Of a stretch of DNA of 64,000 nucleotides, positions 1-9,237 are shown in pieces. This DNA is from BQJU01 sp965229635 (GTDB taxonomy: Bacteria > Bacteroidota > Bacteroidia > Chitinophagales > Saprospiraceae), in assembly GCA_965229635.1 (NCBI GenBank), contig OZ245894.1, positions 8,060,001 through 8,124,000 on the forward strand, given 5' to 3'. Both the position numbers and the translations under genes were made by a program. Under the pieces are notes generated by a model. It made no database searches and was not told where the DNA came from. It worked only from the letters and a program-made list of their open reading frames with translations. The first letter of the stretch is position 1. Each line of letters opens with the position of its first letter.

Positions 1-2381
1 ACATCCAATGGATTGTAAACCACGATTTCGATTGGTCCACGACCTTCGCGGTAAGTAATTTCACCACCAAAGTCGTTACCGCTATCAGTCTTGAACAGTT
101 CTTCCAGTTCAGTGCGGGTTTCATCAGAAATATCCAGGAAGTTGTTTCCAGTACCCAGACCATCTACACGTACCACTACGGCTCCATCACCGTAACCCGC
201 ATTCAGGGTGCGATCGGTAATTGGTCTTGGAATAGTAGTGTATGGTTTACCATCACCTTCAGGACCAATATTGTTACGTCCAATAATGTAGGACTGACGC
301 TGTCCGATTACTGTAACCGGATCAAATGCTTCGTATTCGTTAAAACCGTAAGCAATAGCTACAAAGTAGTACTTCTTGTGGTTGATCAACCGGCGATCTC
401 CTTCAGCAAACTGATCTTCCGTAATACGGAAAGTATGGCGAATACCTCTGTTCTCTCCGTCTACCTGCAGTTCAGGAACAAAGATTTCCTCTTCGGTTGG
501 TGTCTCATCAGGCTCGCTCAGCGTCACCCAGTTGAAGATTTTGGAAATATTGTTCTTCACATCTACCTGATAAATCTGACGTACTTTGCTAGGATCTTCC
601 AGATTCTCTGCTGAAAGGTCAATATCAGGACCATTCAATTGGTACAGCTTGTAACCTTCAAAATTGTAGGTACTGTCCTGACCGGCAGGCACATCCAACA
701 GCAGGTTTTCTTCGTACTCCTCGTTGAGGTTATTGGAAGTTCCGTTGTTGGTGAAAACAGCTACGATCTCGCGATCCAGCTCGATGAAGTCTACATCCGG
801 AGCATCAGGACCATCGAGGATATCGAAACAGTTGTCAAACAAACCCTGAGCGATATCGTCAGCTTCTTTCAGCTTTTTGATGCTAGGACAAGGATAAGCC
901 TGGTCGGCTACCCAAACCACACCGATAATCAGCTCGTTTACAGCACCTGGATCCAGGCGGAAAGGGCCGGAAGCCTGTACCGTACGACGGTCACCGAAAG
1001 GCAGACCGGCAGTACACATCGACCAACCGTTAGGGTCGTTTGGTGGCTCGGTAAATGCGTAATCGATTGGATCACCATCCTGATAAGCATCATCTCCAAA
1101 GGTGAATGGAGAACCGTCTTTCCATGAACCGGAAATATAATTGTAGTATTCAGTTTCATTCTCAGGGTCAGTAGTACCTGGAGGAGGTGAACCTACCGAA
1201 CCGTTGTTGTAGTAAGTAAAGGAAGACATTCCCAACTCGTTGCCATTTTCGTCCAATGGCCCGCGGAAGTAGTCACATCCCAGAATCGGCACCTGATCAC
1301 AATAGGTGTTTACGCCTTGCTCACAGTTACAACCCGTGGTACCGTCAATGGCATCCTCGTTGTAAACATAGGCCAAACTTGCATCCACATCACACCCGAT
1401 GTAGTCATCAGTATAACATCCCAGGTCAGGGTCAAGCCACATGGCAAAGAAAGTACTATCGATACTCTCCAAAGCCCGGTTGATCAGCTTATAGCGCTGG
1501 AAGGTCATATTGTTGATCTCATCATTGGTTGCGTAAGCAAAAGCCTGCACCTGTACCTCCATACGGATTTTGTTTGGAGAATTGGATTCGGCGTGTGTAT
1601 TACCGGCGTCGTTGTATACCCAGAAGGTCATTTCATCGCCATACTGTGGGTCGGGACATCCTCTAATCTCAATGATTGGGAAGTCACCACGTTCCGGATT
1701 ATACTCTTCATCACCGTCCTGGTCAAAGAAACCAGCCAAACCTTGTGAAGTATTGGGCAGGTCAAATTCGTGAACGTCGAAGAAGTACTCATTACCTCTG
1801 GCAGGCCAACCGCGTACAGAACGAGGGATATCGGTATAAGGTACACCGGCTTCTTTGGCTTCTTCCCATCTTCTCAGGTGCTCATCAATGTCTTTCCGGG
1901 TAACGGTAAAGAACATATCCCAGGTAGCACAGGTTTCCTTATCTACGGTACCCTGATCTGGTCCGTCTGGTACCAGTGGTCCAGGCCAGAAGTCAAAGTT
2001 ACCACCGCTACGACCGTAGGTCTGAGCGGCTACTTTCAGGGCGTCACCATCATCCACACCACCGAGCCATACGGCACCGGCAAAGATGGAAGAAACAGGA
2101 TCGACACCCAGAGGTGGCTTCGGTACAACGTAAAGTCCGTCATCACCATCCCACCATACGTCACCACCAGTGGTCAAACGGGCGCGTACGTTATTGATTT
2201 CCTGGTCCATCTGCGATACTGCGTTATCACAATTGTCGCGATAACTCACAGTATTGCTTTCCTGGTCGGTATTTCCATTATTGGTTGGCCGGTGTTCAAT
2301 CTCGGGGTTGATGTGGGCTTCTGCTACCACAAACATCCCAAGACCAACAAGAGCCAATAGCCAGGATTTTATTTTATACAT
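1..2381 (-). CDS. Large secreted protein, T9SS-associated type, 3' end outside window
   Basis: Reading the minus strand from an ATG at 2381, the frame stays open for about 793 codons to the window edge, so the C-terminus is missing. It begins with a signal peptide (MYKIKSWLLALVGLGMF..., cleavage near AEA). The mature part is acidic and rich in Asn, Gly and Asp, with Cys-containing motifs such as DLGCYTDDYIGCD. This is the style of the 1000+ residue surface proteins found beside TonB-dependent receptors in Saprospirales, which usually end in a type IX secretion sorting domain; that domain would lie outside the window. It follows the receptor gene by 93 bp on the same strand, so the two are probably co-transcribed and may work together at the outer membrane. 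Ligand unknown. Several small plus-strand frames in this stretch are shadows. Confidence 0.8.
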   Translation of the reverse strand, partial: MYKIKSWLLALVGLGMFVVAEAHINPEIEHRPTNNGNTDQESNTVSYRDNCDNAVSQMDQEINNVRARLTTGGDVWWDGDDGLYVVPKPPLGVDPVSSIFAGAVWLGGVDDGDALKVAAQTYGRSGGNFDFWPGPLVPDGPDQGTVDKETCATWDMFFTVTRKDIDEHLRRWEEAKEAGVPYTDIPRSVRGWPARGNEYFFDVHEFDLPNTSQGLAGFFDQDGDEEYNPERGDFPIIEIRGCPDPQYGDEMTFWVYNDAGNTHAESNSPNKIRMEVQVQAFAYATNDEINNMTFQRYKLINRALESIDSTFFAMWLDPDLGCYTDDYIGCDVDASLAYVYNEDAIDGTTGCNCEQGVNTYCDQVPILGCDYFRGPLDENGNELGMSSFTYYNNGSVGSPPPGTTDPENETEYYNYISGSWKDGSPFTFGDDAYQDGDPIDYAFTEPPNDPNGWSMCTAGLPFGDRRTVQASGPFRLDPGAVNELIIGVVWVADQAYPCPSIKKLKEADDIAQGLFDNCFDILDGPDAPDVDFIELDREIVAVFTNNGTSNNLNEEYEENLLLDVPAGQDSTYNFEGYKLYQLNGPDIDLSAENLEDPSKVRQIYQVDVKNNISKIFNWVTLSEPDETPTEEEIFVPELQVDGENRGIRHTFRITEDQFAEGDRRLINHKKYYFVAIAYGFNEYEAFDPVTVIGQRQSYIIGRNNIGPEGDGKPYTTIPRPITDRTLNAGYGDGAVVVRVDGLGTGNNFLDISDETRTELEELFKTDSGNDFGGEITYREGRGPIEIVVYNPLD

Positions 2382-2433
2382 AGCTTTAAGAATTTTAATT
2401 TTAAAAAATCATATCTGCATGAAATATCATAGT

Positions 2434-2464
2434 CAGTTCAGCCATCGCATTGGTGACTGAACTG
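2434..2464 (-). promoter_or_regulatory. Stem-loop between receptor and secreted-protein genes
   Basis: An 8-bp perfect inverted repeat (CAGTTCAG / CTGAACTG) with inner CCA/TGG pairing lies in the 93-bp gap. There is no U-tract on the minus-strand side, so it looks like an mRNA processing or stability hairpin within the two-gene transcript and not a full terminator. The function is inferred. Confidence 0.4.
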
Positions 2465-2474
2465 CAATCATTGC

Positions 2475-5400
2475 CTAGAAGTTGAAGCTGGCACCTACGA
2501 AGATTCTGCGTGGCAAACTGTAGAAGTTTGGATTCAGAATTCTCCACTGGTAGGAAGCCAGGTACGAAGCCACTTCACGCTTGGAGTTCTCAATGTTGGC
2601 CAGTTTGTCCAATCCACGAGAAGAGCTCAGGAAGCCGTCGTCTTCAGGAGAACCAGTTACCGGGTATACATTGATTACATTACGACGATCCAACAGGTTG
2701 GATATACGTACATATACGTTCAAACGCATGTTATTGGAAATGTTAAAGGTCTTGTCCACACGCATATTGAAGGTATAGTTCCAAGGCTGACGCGCGCCGT
2801 TGATGGCACCTCTAATCTGGGCACCGGTCAATTCGTCGGGCGTAATGTTGGCAGTATACGGGCGTCCGGATACGGCAATGGTCTGGAAGTTTACACCGGC
2901 ATTGGCGAAGATTGGTGCACCAAACAATTCAGGTCCGGTGTAGGCATCTCCTCCAGCGTAGCGGTAGTCCATAGTGGCCACGATACGGTGGCGCTCATCG
3001 AAGTTCAATGCGTTCAAAGTACGGATCAAACCACGGCTGGTCAAACCACGTGCAGAGTTGGCATCAGAACCTGTACCGTCAGCAAACTGCAAGGTGTAGT
3101 TGGCATTGAAGGAGATGTTGCCAGTTCTTCTCAGGTCATACTGGAAGGTAAATCCTTTTACTGTACCAAAGTCAACGTTGTCGTATGTGGTATAGGTACC
3201 AACCAATGGAACCGGGAAGATTTCCCGACGCTGGATCATATCGCGCATTTCCTTATAGTAGGCAGCGATCTTCAATGCAGAAGAGTTTGACAGTCTTTGC
3301 TGGAAACCCACCTCGTAATCGATGGTTTTCTCAGGCTTCAGATCCGGGTTGTTCTTCAGCAGGTCGTTTTCCTCTACAAAATAGAAGTAGTCACGAGCTG
3401 TTGCAATAGTATTTGTTGGTGGACGCTGTACCAGGATATCGTAGTGAGCAAAGAAGTTGGCTTCTTCAGAAATTGGGAATGAGAAGGCCAAACGAGGCAT
3501 CACGTTTACCTGTACTTCGTAGTCCTGGAATGATACGTCTGGATCGAAATCTCTACTCTTGATAAAGTTTGGATCTTCTTCCGCGCGAGGGTCTTTGTAC
3601 ATTGGGTTAACCAATGCTCCCTGAATGATATCGGATGCATCGTTGGCGGGATTACCGTTAGGGAAGTACCACTGTTCGTCGTCGCGGTAAGCCTGTACCG
3701 ATGCTCCATCCTGATTCAGGTAAACTTTAAAGTCTTCACCAATATTACCAGGAGCCTCTCCTCCGAAGTTGGCGTGATACTCACCAGCGCCCATGATTTC
3801 GTAGAGAGAAAACTTGTCCTTCAGTACTTTGGTGTTGGCGTCATAGCGATCTACACGCACACCGAGACGGAAGATAATATCCTTGTAAGTAAATTTATCC
3901 TGAATATAGGCTGCACCGTAAATCGGGCGGTTAGGAGCTACCGGGAAGGTACGCACACCATCAGCATCGGTAGCTGTGAAGAAGTCGTCAAAGTTACCGT
4001 CGTATGGATTGCCCAGGTAGTCATAGCCGTAGTAGCTCAACAAGCCCTGGTCGTTCAATTCCTTAGCGGAGAACATATCCAGACTCAGTTGGTCAGGTGT
4101 CAGGGCATCCGGGTCAATAAACTCGGTCAGAGGCACACCCAAAGATTCTCTTACCTTGCGGTAGAAGGTCTCATCAGCTGTTTCAGAAATGCGCTGCTGA
4201 TACAGGTCTACTGCACCAAAGTCAGGAATGTCAATGGTTCCGATGACATCAGAAAGCGGATTGCCTACAGAATCAAATGGAATACCCAGAATGTGGCTAT
4301 TGGCATTCTGACGGGCCAAGGTCCACAATGCACGAGGGAATACATCATAGCGACGGTTGGTCCGTCCCTCGTAAGCAATACCCAACTGGATATTGTGGCG
4401 AGCATTTCCACCACCAGGTACCAGTTCGAAGTTAGCCGTTGCGTTGAAGGTATAAATATCATCGTCTTCCTTACGTACACGGTTGTACACCGTTCCTACA
4501 TTGGTATGAAAATTCCAGGAATTATCCAGGTTGTTAGGAACAAAACCGTTAAAAGTTTGGAAGTCCGTTCTATTCAGGAGGTCACCTGCATCGTCGTTTA
4601 CGCCCTGAATCACGTAGTAGTCTACCTGTGAGTTCAGGCCTTCGCTGTTGAGGTCAAGGCCCAGGGCATTGTTGTAATTTTCCAGTACGGGATTGGCCGT
4701 ACCCGGGGTATATCCACGCAATACCTGACGGTAGTCAATGTGTTGCAGTCTCACTCCCTGTGGAGATAGTGAATCAGGGATTTGAGCAAATACAGGCACG
4801 TATTCACTTTCCAATGCTCCGACATAACCATAGTCGAAGTAGTTCTCACCATGATTGAAGTCATCGTGAGTATACTGGTTCTTCTCATAACCAATGGTCA
4901 AAGAGTAGGAAGCATTCTGGATCAGTGCAGTTTTGCCGGCCTTTTCGTCATCTCCCGCAGCAGCTCCACCACCCAGGCGGTGACGGAAACGGAAGCTACC
5001 ACGATAACTCTTATCAAATTCGTAAGGGTTATTGTGGGCATTGAGCAAACGCCAGTTGTCGCCGGTTGCCTGACCTTCGTTTGGTGTAAAGCGGTTTTTC
5101 TCATTTACAAAACCACCGGTCAAGGTGATATCAACTGCATCGCTGAGGCGCGCGTCGATTTTGGTGGTCAGGTTGTAAGTTGTTCTGTCTTCGAATGGTT
5201 GTGCTCTCAGCGATTCCACATCCTCATTTGTCAGGAAGTCAGCAGCCACCAGTGGGTCGCCTCCAACGTCGATAATGGGATTCTCCTGAAGTTCCGCCAG
5301 CTTGGCATCCTTGATGCGGTATACCGGAACGGCCGTTGGGTCATCATCCTCATTGTAGGAATAACGACCGGCTACCCGGAAGCCGAGGATGGAAACGCCG

Positions 5401-6182
5401 TCTTTGTTTTTCAGGATCGGACCACTCATGTTGACCCCTACCAGGTTGTTGTTGAAGGCATCGAGCTGATTAGAAGTTTCCGCTTCGATACCGCCGGCAA
5501 ACTTGCTGGAAGGACCTTTGGTGGTAATCGAGATGATACCACCGGTTACGTCACCGTATTGAGCTTCAATACCACCGGTAATGATCTGAAGCTGGTCGAT
5601 TTCAGATTCCGGGATCAGGTCACCCTGCACCCGCACACCATCGATGTAGTAGTTGGTGGCTTCAGAACGAGATCCACGCACGGTCACATCGTCGCCTTCA
5701 TCGGCAGAAGCCAGACCCGCAGAAGTCGCTGCCAGGGCGTTGATGTTACGCGTTGGTAAGTTCTTGATCTCATCGCTGGTAATTACCTTACCGGAGGTTG
5801 TGTTGTCTTGCTCGATGAGCGGTACCCGGTAATCCGTGACCACAATTTCATCGAGGTTAACTCCACCGGACCCCATTTTCACGTCGAGTTTGTTCGCCTT
5901 ACCGGCAAACACCTTTACGTCGACGATTCTTTGGGATTGGTATCCCACGTAGGTCACCTCCACGTCGTACGTCCCCGGGTCGATGTTGGAGAAACTGTAA
6001 TTACCGTCGAAATCAGTATCCGTACCGGTAATGAGGTTTCCCCCTTTGTAAATGGCCACATTACCAAAGATAATGGGCTCTCCCGATTCCTCATCTGTGA
6101 CTTTGCCGCCTAGCGAGGTCTGCGCCACCGCTACCGTGCCCATGAGAAGGAACGAGAAAAATAACAGTAAATAACGTGCCAT
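2475..6182 (-). CDS. TonB-dependent receptor with carboxypeptidase-like regulatory domain
   Basis: Outer-membrane active transporter of 1235 aa. The start is placed at 6182 because it gives a clean signal peptide (MARYLLLFFSFLLMGTVAVA, then Q); the frame extends 54 codons further upstream without a signal. Order: CarboxypepD_reg-like beta-sandwich (about 22-105, GGKVTDEESGEPI...), a DEIVV segment, plug domain (about 115-240, with VRGSRSEATNYYIDGVRV and GGIISITTKG), then a 22-strand-type barrel ending in SFNF, the usual C-terminal aromatic. It should take up a large ligand using ExbBD/TonB energy. The substrate cannot be read from sequence. The linked downstream gene encodes a secreted protein that may be its partner. 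Confidence 0.93.
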   Translation of the reverse strand: MARYLLLFFSFLLMGTVAVAQTSLGGKVTDEESGEPIIFGNVAIYKGGNLITGTDTDFDGNYSFSNIDPGTYDVEVTYVGYQSQRIVDVKVFAGKANKLDVKMGSGGVNLDEIVVTDYRVPLIEQDNTTSGKVITSDEIKNLPTRNINALAATSAGLASADEGDDVTVRGSRSEATNYYIDGVRVQGDLIPESEIDQLQIITGGIEAQYGDVTGGIISITTKGPSSKFAGGIEAETSNQLDAFNNNLVGVNMSGPILKNKDGVSILGFRVAGRYSYNEDDDPTAVPVYRIKDAKLAELQENPIIDVGGDPLVAADFLTNEDVESLRAQPFEDRTTYNLTTKIDARLSDAVDITLTGGFVNEKNRFTPNEGQATGDNWRLLNAHNNPYEFDKSYRGSFRFRHRLGGGAAAGDDEKAGKTALIQNASYSLTIGYEKNQYTHDDFNHGENYFDYGYVGALESEYVPVFAQIPDSLSPQGVRLQHIDYRQVLRGYTPGTANPVLENYNNALGLDLNSEGLNSQVDYYVIQGVNDDAGDLLNRTDFQTFNGFVPNNLDNSWNFHTNVGTVYNRVRKEDDDIYTFNATANFELVPGGGNARHNIQLGIAYEGRTNRRYDVFPRALWTLARQNANSHILGIPFDSVGNPLSDVIGTIDIPDFGAVDLYQQRISETADETFYRKVRESLGVPLTEFIDPDALTPDQLSLDMFSAKELNDQGLLSYYGYDYLGNPYDGNFDDFFTATDADGVRTFPVAPNRPIYGAAYIQDKFTYKDIIFRLGVRVDRYDANTKVLKDKFSLYEIMGAGEYHANFGGEAPGNIGEDFKVYLNQDGASVQAYRDDEQWYFPNGNPANDASDIIQGALVNPMYKDPRAEEDPNFIKSRDFDPDVSFQDYEVQVNVMPRLAFSFPISEEANFFAHYDILVQRPPTNTIATARDYFYFVEENDLLKNNPDLKPEKTIDYEVGFQQRLSNSSALKIAAYYKEMRDMIQRREIFPVPLVGTYTTYDNVDFGTVKGFTFQYDLRRTGNISFNANYTLQFADGTGSDANSARGLTSRGLIRTLNALNFDERHRIVATMDYRYAGGDAYTGPELFGAPIFANAGVNFQTIAVSGRPYTANITPDELTGAQIRGAINGARQPWNYTFNMRVDKTFNISNNMRLNVYVRISNLLDRRNVINVYPVTGSPEDDGFLSSSRGLDKLANIENSKREVASYLASYQWRILNPNFYSLPRRIFVGASFNF

Positions 6183-6557
6183 AAATTCGCATTTTAAAAT
6201 TCCACTAAAGCAAAGGGTCTTTCGACCAGTGCACAATGTTAATAAAATATAGTTTGTTTTCAAAAACCTTTGATCAAGCCATGTCCTCTTTCTGACATTC
6301 GGACAACCACTTGGGTTACAAACGAGTACTTTTGATTCAACCAAGAAATCAAAAAGACTATATCACGCTCCAAAAATAGGATAATCTTGCGATTCAAACG
6401 GATCAAAAATTCTGAAAAGTCAGGTTTCTAAATTTCAATCATGTTGAGAAGAGCACTTTTTTCAAAAGGGAAACGAAGATGCGAAATTGTCCGCTTCCAA
6501 CCTAACTGCGAATTCTTTTTTTTTGGTCCCCAGGCTGACATTGTTTTTGGGAAAAAT

Positions 6558-6565
6558 TATCTTTG
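6558..6565 (+). promoter_or_regulatory. Putative -7 promoter element for the lipoprotein gene
   Basis: TATCTTTG matches the Bacteroidota -7 consensus TAnnTTTG and lies 38 bp before the ATG at 6603. A -33 TTTG at the right spacing is not clear. The rest of the 420-bp divergent gap (6183-6602) holds no gene that I can support. Confidence 0.45.
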
Positions 6566-6602
6566 AGCCGATCATAAATCCTCAATCCGGAATTTTCAAC
6601 TC

Positions 6603-7289
6603 ATGAAGTATCGTCACTTGTTTCCTCTGCTATTCCTGACCTTGCTGTTTTGCAACTGCCAACCTGAGCCCGAACCCGATCAGGGACCGATGCTCTTTGC
6701 CGACTTCTTCATCCGCTACCTCGATGACGAAAAGGAACTCAAGGCACAGGCCTCCTTCCTCGAAGGCGATTCCATCGACAGCGCAATACCGAAAACGTTT
6801 GAGGGGGGTGTTGCTTTTCAGGGGAGCGGCATGGAAATGAAAAAGATACAGGACAAGCTAATTCGGTATTCACTCGTCCAGGAAATGAATTACCAAGACT
6901 CATTTCGCTTCAAATTTAATAACGATCTCGGGAATCCGGAAATTTATTCCATAGCAATGTCGCCCATCACCGACTTTTTCCTGAAAGGGCCCATCAGCAA
7001 ATCCAAAGGCATGACGATCGTGGTCAACGGCGGCGTGCTAAATCCAGGTGAAAATTTAGTGCTGCTCTTTAGCGACGAAAAAAATCAGGCCCGCACCATC
7101 AACGTCATTGGCCCCGTTGCCAATGTGGAGTATCATTTTGGCCCCGACCAACTCCGAAACCTGACCATTGGCCCAGGACAACTCTACCTTGTGAAAAAAC
7201 AACTGAAAGACGAAAAAACCACTACTCGGGAAATACGGACGGAAATTGAGTTTTATACCAAAGCGATAGAGGTGGAGGTGGAGGAATGA
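6603..7289 (+). CDS. Hypothetical lipoprotein
   Basis: 228 aa. The N-terminus MKYRHLFPLLFLTLLFCNCQPEPEPD is a short hydrophobic signal followed by Cys and an acidic/proline stretch, as in Bacteroidota lipoproteins; the lipobox is relaxed, and the acylated Cys could be 17 or 19. No catalytic motif or known domain was recognised in the rest, which looks like a beta-rich soluble domain. It is transcribed alone, divergent from the receptor, and ends before a repeat-rich gap. Confidence 0.7.
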   Translation: MKYRHLFPLLFLTLLFCNCQPEPEPDQGPMLFADFFIRYLDDEKELKAQASFLEGDSIDSAIPKTFEGGVAFQGSGMEMKKIQDKLIRYSLVQEMNYQDSFRFKFNNDLGNPEIYSIAMSPITDFFLKGPISKSKGMTIVVNGGVLNPGENLVLLFSDEKNQARTINVIGPVANVEYHFGPDQLRNLTIGPGQLYLVKKQLKDEKTTTREIRTEIEFYTKAIEVEVEE

Positions 7290-7307
7290 GTGTAGAGTTT
7301 AGGGGTT

Positions 7308-7483
7308 TAGAGTTTAGAGAATGGCGCTTGGTTATTGTGCAAATTCTTGAATTCTTGGGATTCTGCTCTGTTTTTGAGGTTAATGGTTAATGGTTAAAGG
7401 TTAGGCGGCAAAGGCGGACAGGAATTGGCATTACAGAAGATTTGGCTTTCGAAGGTCGAGGTTGCAAACATCTCCCGAGCGAG
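7308..7483 (+). repeat. Left copy of about 175-bp intergenic repeat
   Basis: Starts TAGAGTTTAGAGAATGGCGC and ends CCCGAGCGAG. It is nearly identical to 9008-9181; the only length difference seen is 2 nt near the middle. It contains tandem GGTTAATGGTTAA words. Flanking GTTTAGAGTTTAG runs are mirrored by CTAAACTCTAAAC near 9205-9225, so the tract looks palindromic at large scale. After it, 7484-7572 is unique, and 7573-7600 repeats 9182-9209. Confidence 0.85.
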
Positions 7484-7661
7484 CGATACGGTTCTCTGCA
7501 AATTTTTAATTGTAGGAAGTCCTGCTCCTTTTTAATGGTGATGGGTGACGTGGTGATAGGTGATGTTATTGATCAGCCTCCTCTCTAAACCTCCTAAACA
7601 TGCCGTCCGACATTAAGATTTAACGAATTAGTCCGACAAAAAGATTTGAAAAAAAAATAGT

Positions 7662-8372
7662 TCATTGACACATAGTTAGATTAAAAAGGTTTTCTGCTGA
7701 AAATCTGGGATCAGGAATAGACACCAGTATTGTGCCTTTGGAGTCCCTAAATAACCAGGCGATATGATTTGGGTCAAATTGAACAAAGACATGTTGGTGT
7801 TTATATTTTAAGCCTACCTGGAAAGTTTTTCCATAGATGGCCGTGTGTCCTGCCGAACTTACTTTTCTGGGATAGACAGCCTGAGCGAGGTATTGATAGG
7901 CTTTTTGTTCATCGAATAGTGTTTGTTCAAATGGCCGCTGAGTACAGTACAAATCTTCAAAAACCTTACTTCGTGTTACCTTTCCAATGCGTTTGACGGG
8001 GAAATGATCTCTTTGTATTATACATACTTCATTGAGTTTTTCTTGCATTTGCTCAAGGCTTTGGCATCGATCGACTTCGGCCCAACGACTAGCCGTACCT
8101 TGGTTACTTTCCACTGTTGCATTATCCTGTGGTCGCCGTGGACGATTCAAAATTGGGGTAATGCCCCAAGCCACCAGCCATAAGGAAAGAATTGGAATGA
8201 CATCGCGGGTAGGCACCCCAAAGGGGCTTCCATTATCCGTGCGTATAGCTAAGGGTAGGCCCCATTGTTTAAATGTGCTAAGTAGCAGTGTTCGAATTTC
8301 ATCCACTGAAACATTACATATCCTTCCCAGGGGGAAAAGCCTTGACTTGAAGCAAGGCCGCTGTTTTTTCAT
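7662..8372 (-). CDS. IS481-like transposase, C-terminal half in a second frame
   Basis: 236 codons open. The meaningful part runs from about residue 17 (GRICNVSVDE) and carries the integrase core: TDNGSPFG with the second catalytic Asp, then RPRRPQDNATVE with the catalytic Glu and the K/R-rich helix. The C-terminal part (about 150-236) resembles the beta-strand tail of IS481-type proteins. It is in the +1 frame relative to the upstream half; the switch point is a T4C5 run near 8325-8333 (minus strand CTTTTCCCCCTGGG). This could be programmed +1 frameshifting on proline codons or a simple inactivating indel; sequence alone does not decide. Confidence 0.8.
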   Translation of the reverse strand: MKKQRPCFKSRLFPLGRICNVSVDEIRTLLLSTFKQWGLPLAIRTDNGSPFGVPTRDVIPILSLWLVAWGITPILNRPRRPQDNATVESNQGTASRWAEVDRCQSLEQMQEKLNEVCIIQRDHFPVKRIGKVTRSKVFEDLYCTQRPFEQTLFDEQKAYQYLAQAVYPRKVSSAGHTAIYGKTFQVGLKYKHQHVFVQFDPNHIAWLFRDSKGTILVSIPDPRFSAENLFNLTMCQ

Positions 8373-8859
8373 CAGTAATATTTAAAAAGCATCGCTCATC
8401 GCCATCAGTCCCCTCAATACGTTCTTTGGCATCTATTTGCCATGTATCATGGGCTTTGCGAGAACGATCCAACGGTGGCCTCATCGGAAGTTTAGGCTTA
8501 GGTAGATCATTGCGTTGTGTAGCTAGCCGCCGTTGATAATGTCGTTCACTTTGGAGTAACAAGTCAGGATAGGCTTGTCTAATCCGAACTAAAATGTAGC
8601 CTACGCCCCAAGTAGGGTGAAGATGCTTCAACAAACGAACTAAGCGAAAAGACCGTTCGGCTCCTTGCTCTTGGGACCGACCGCAATTGTTGTAGCGAGG
8701 CACTAAACCCAATTCTTTGGATTCTTGGTAACGAATACAGATCGTCCGTACTGTATTATAGCTAACGCTATAGCGATCTGACAAACTACTGTAGGACGCT
8801 CCTTTTTCATAGGCTAACGCTATTTGCTGACGAAGTTGTAGTTCTTTTGCTTGCGCCAT
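8314..8859 (-). CDS. IS481-like transposase, N-terminal half
   Basis: 181 aa: an HTH at about 8-45 (LRQQIALAYEKGASYSSLSD, then a recognition helix SYNTVRTICIRY), a linker, and the first strand of the DDE core with the first catalytic Asp (WQIDAKE, about residue 142). The frame ends at GKDM-stop just where the other frame continues the conserved core, so the two halves form one ancestral protein of about 400 aa. ATG at 8859 lies 70 bp inside the right inverted repeat. Confidence 0.82.
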   Translation of the reverse strand: MAQAKELQLRQQIALAYEKGASYSSLSDRYSVSYNTVRTICIRYQESKELGLVPRYNNCGRSQEQGAERSFRLVRLLKHLHPTWGVGYILVRIRQAYPDLLLQSERHYQRRLATQRNDLPKPKLPMRPPLDRSRKAHDTWQIDAKERIEGTDGDERCFLNITDEKTAALLQVKAFPPGKDM

Positions 8860-9007
8860 GATCCTTTTTATTTGAGTAATCTAACCAATATGTCAATGAA
8901 CGTTTTTTCAAATCTTTTCGTCGCTAAGATTCGTTAAATCTTAATGTCGGACGGCAAAGGTTAAAGGTTAAAGGTTAGGCGGGGGAGAAAGTTTAGAGTT
9001 TAGTGTG

Positions 9008-9181
9008 TAGAGTTTAGAGAATGGCGCTTGGTTATTGTGCAAATTCTTGAATTCTTGGGATTCTGCTCTGTTTTAGGTTAATGGTTAATGGTTAAAGGTT
9101 AGGCGGCAAAGGCGGACAGGAATTGGCATTACAGAAGATTTGGCTTTCGAAGGTCGAGGTTGCAAACATCTCCCGAGCGAG
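9008..9181 (+). repeat. Right copy of about 175-bp intergenic repeat
   Basis: Partner of 7308-7483. It continues directly into 9182-9209, which on the left side is found only after an extra 89 bp and then abuts the IS. A third partial copy (GGTTAAAGGTTAAAGGTTAGG) follows the IS right end at 8957-8981. The IS therefore entered a local repeat array, or the array was rearranged around it. Confidence 0.85.
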
Positions 9182-9237
9182 TCAGCCTCCTCTCTAAACC
9201 TCCTAAACACTAAACTCTAAACTAAAATTATCCTGCG

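Larger units (their letters stand above)
7601..8956 (-). mobile_element. IS481-like insertion sequence, 1356 bp
   Basis: The ends are a 28-bp perfect inverted repeat (7601-7628 and 8929-8956) beginning TGCCGTCCGACATTAAGATT, with further imperfect pairing inside (the AAAGATTTGAAAAAA blocks). Between them lies one DDE transposase in two frames on the minus strand. No obvious target-site duplication is visible (AACA on the left, AAGG on the right). It sits in a tract of intergenic repeats that also flank it. Confidence 0.88.

Noticed and set aside
378..2360. Several plus-strand frames of 60-196 codons
   Set aside because: They lie opposite a 793-codon minus-strand gene with a signal peptide and good composition; they are shadows.
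7601..8956. Target-site duplication of the IS481-like element
   Set aside because: Bases next to the two ends (AACA and AAGG) do not match at any plausible length.
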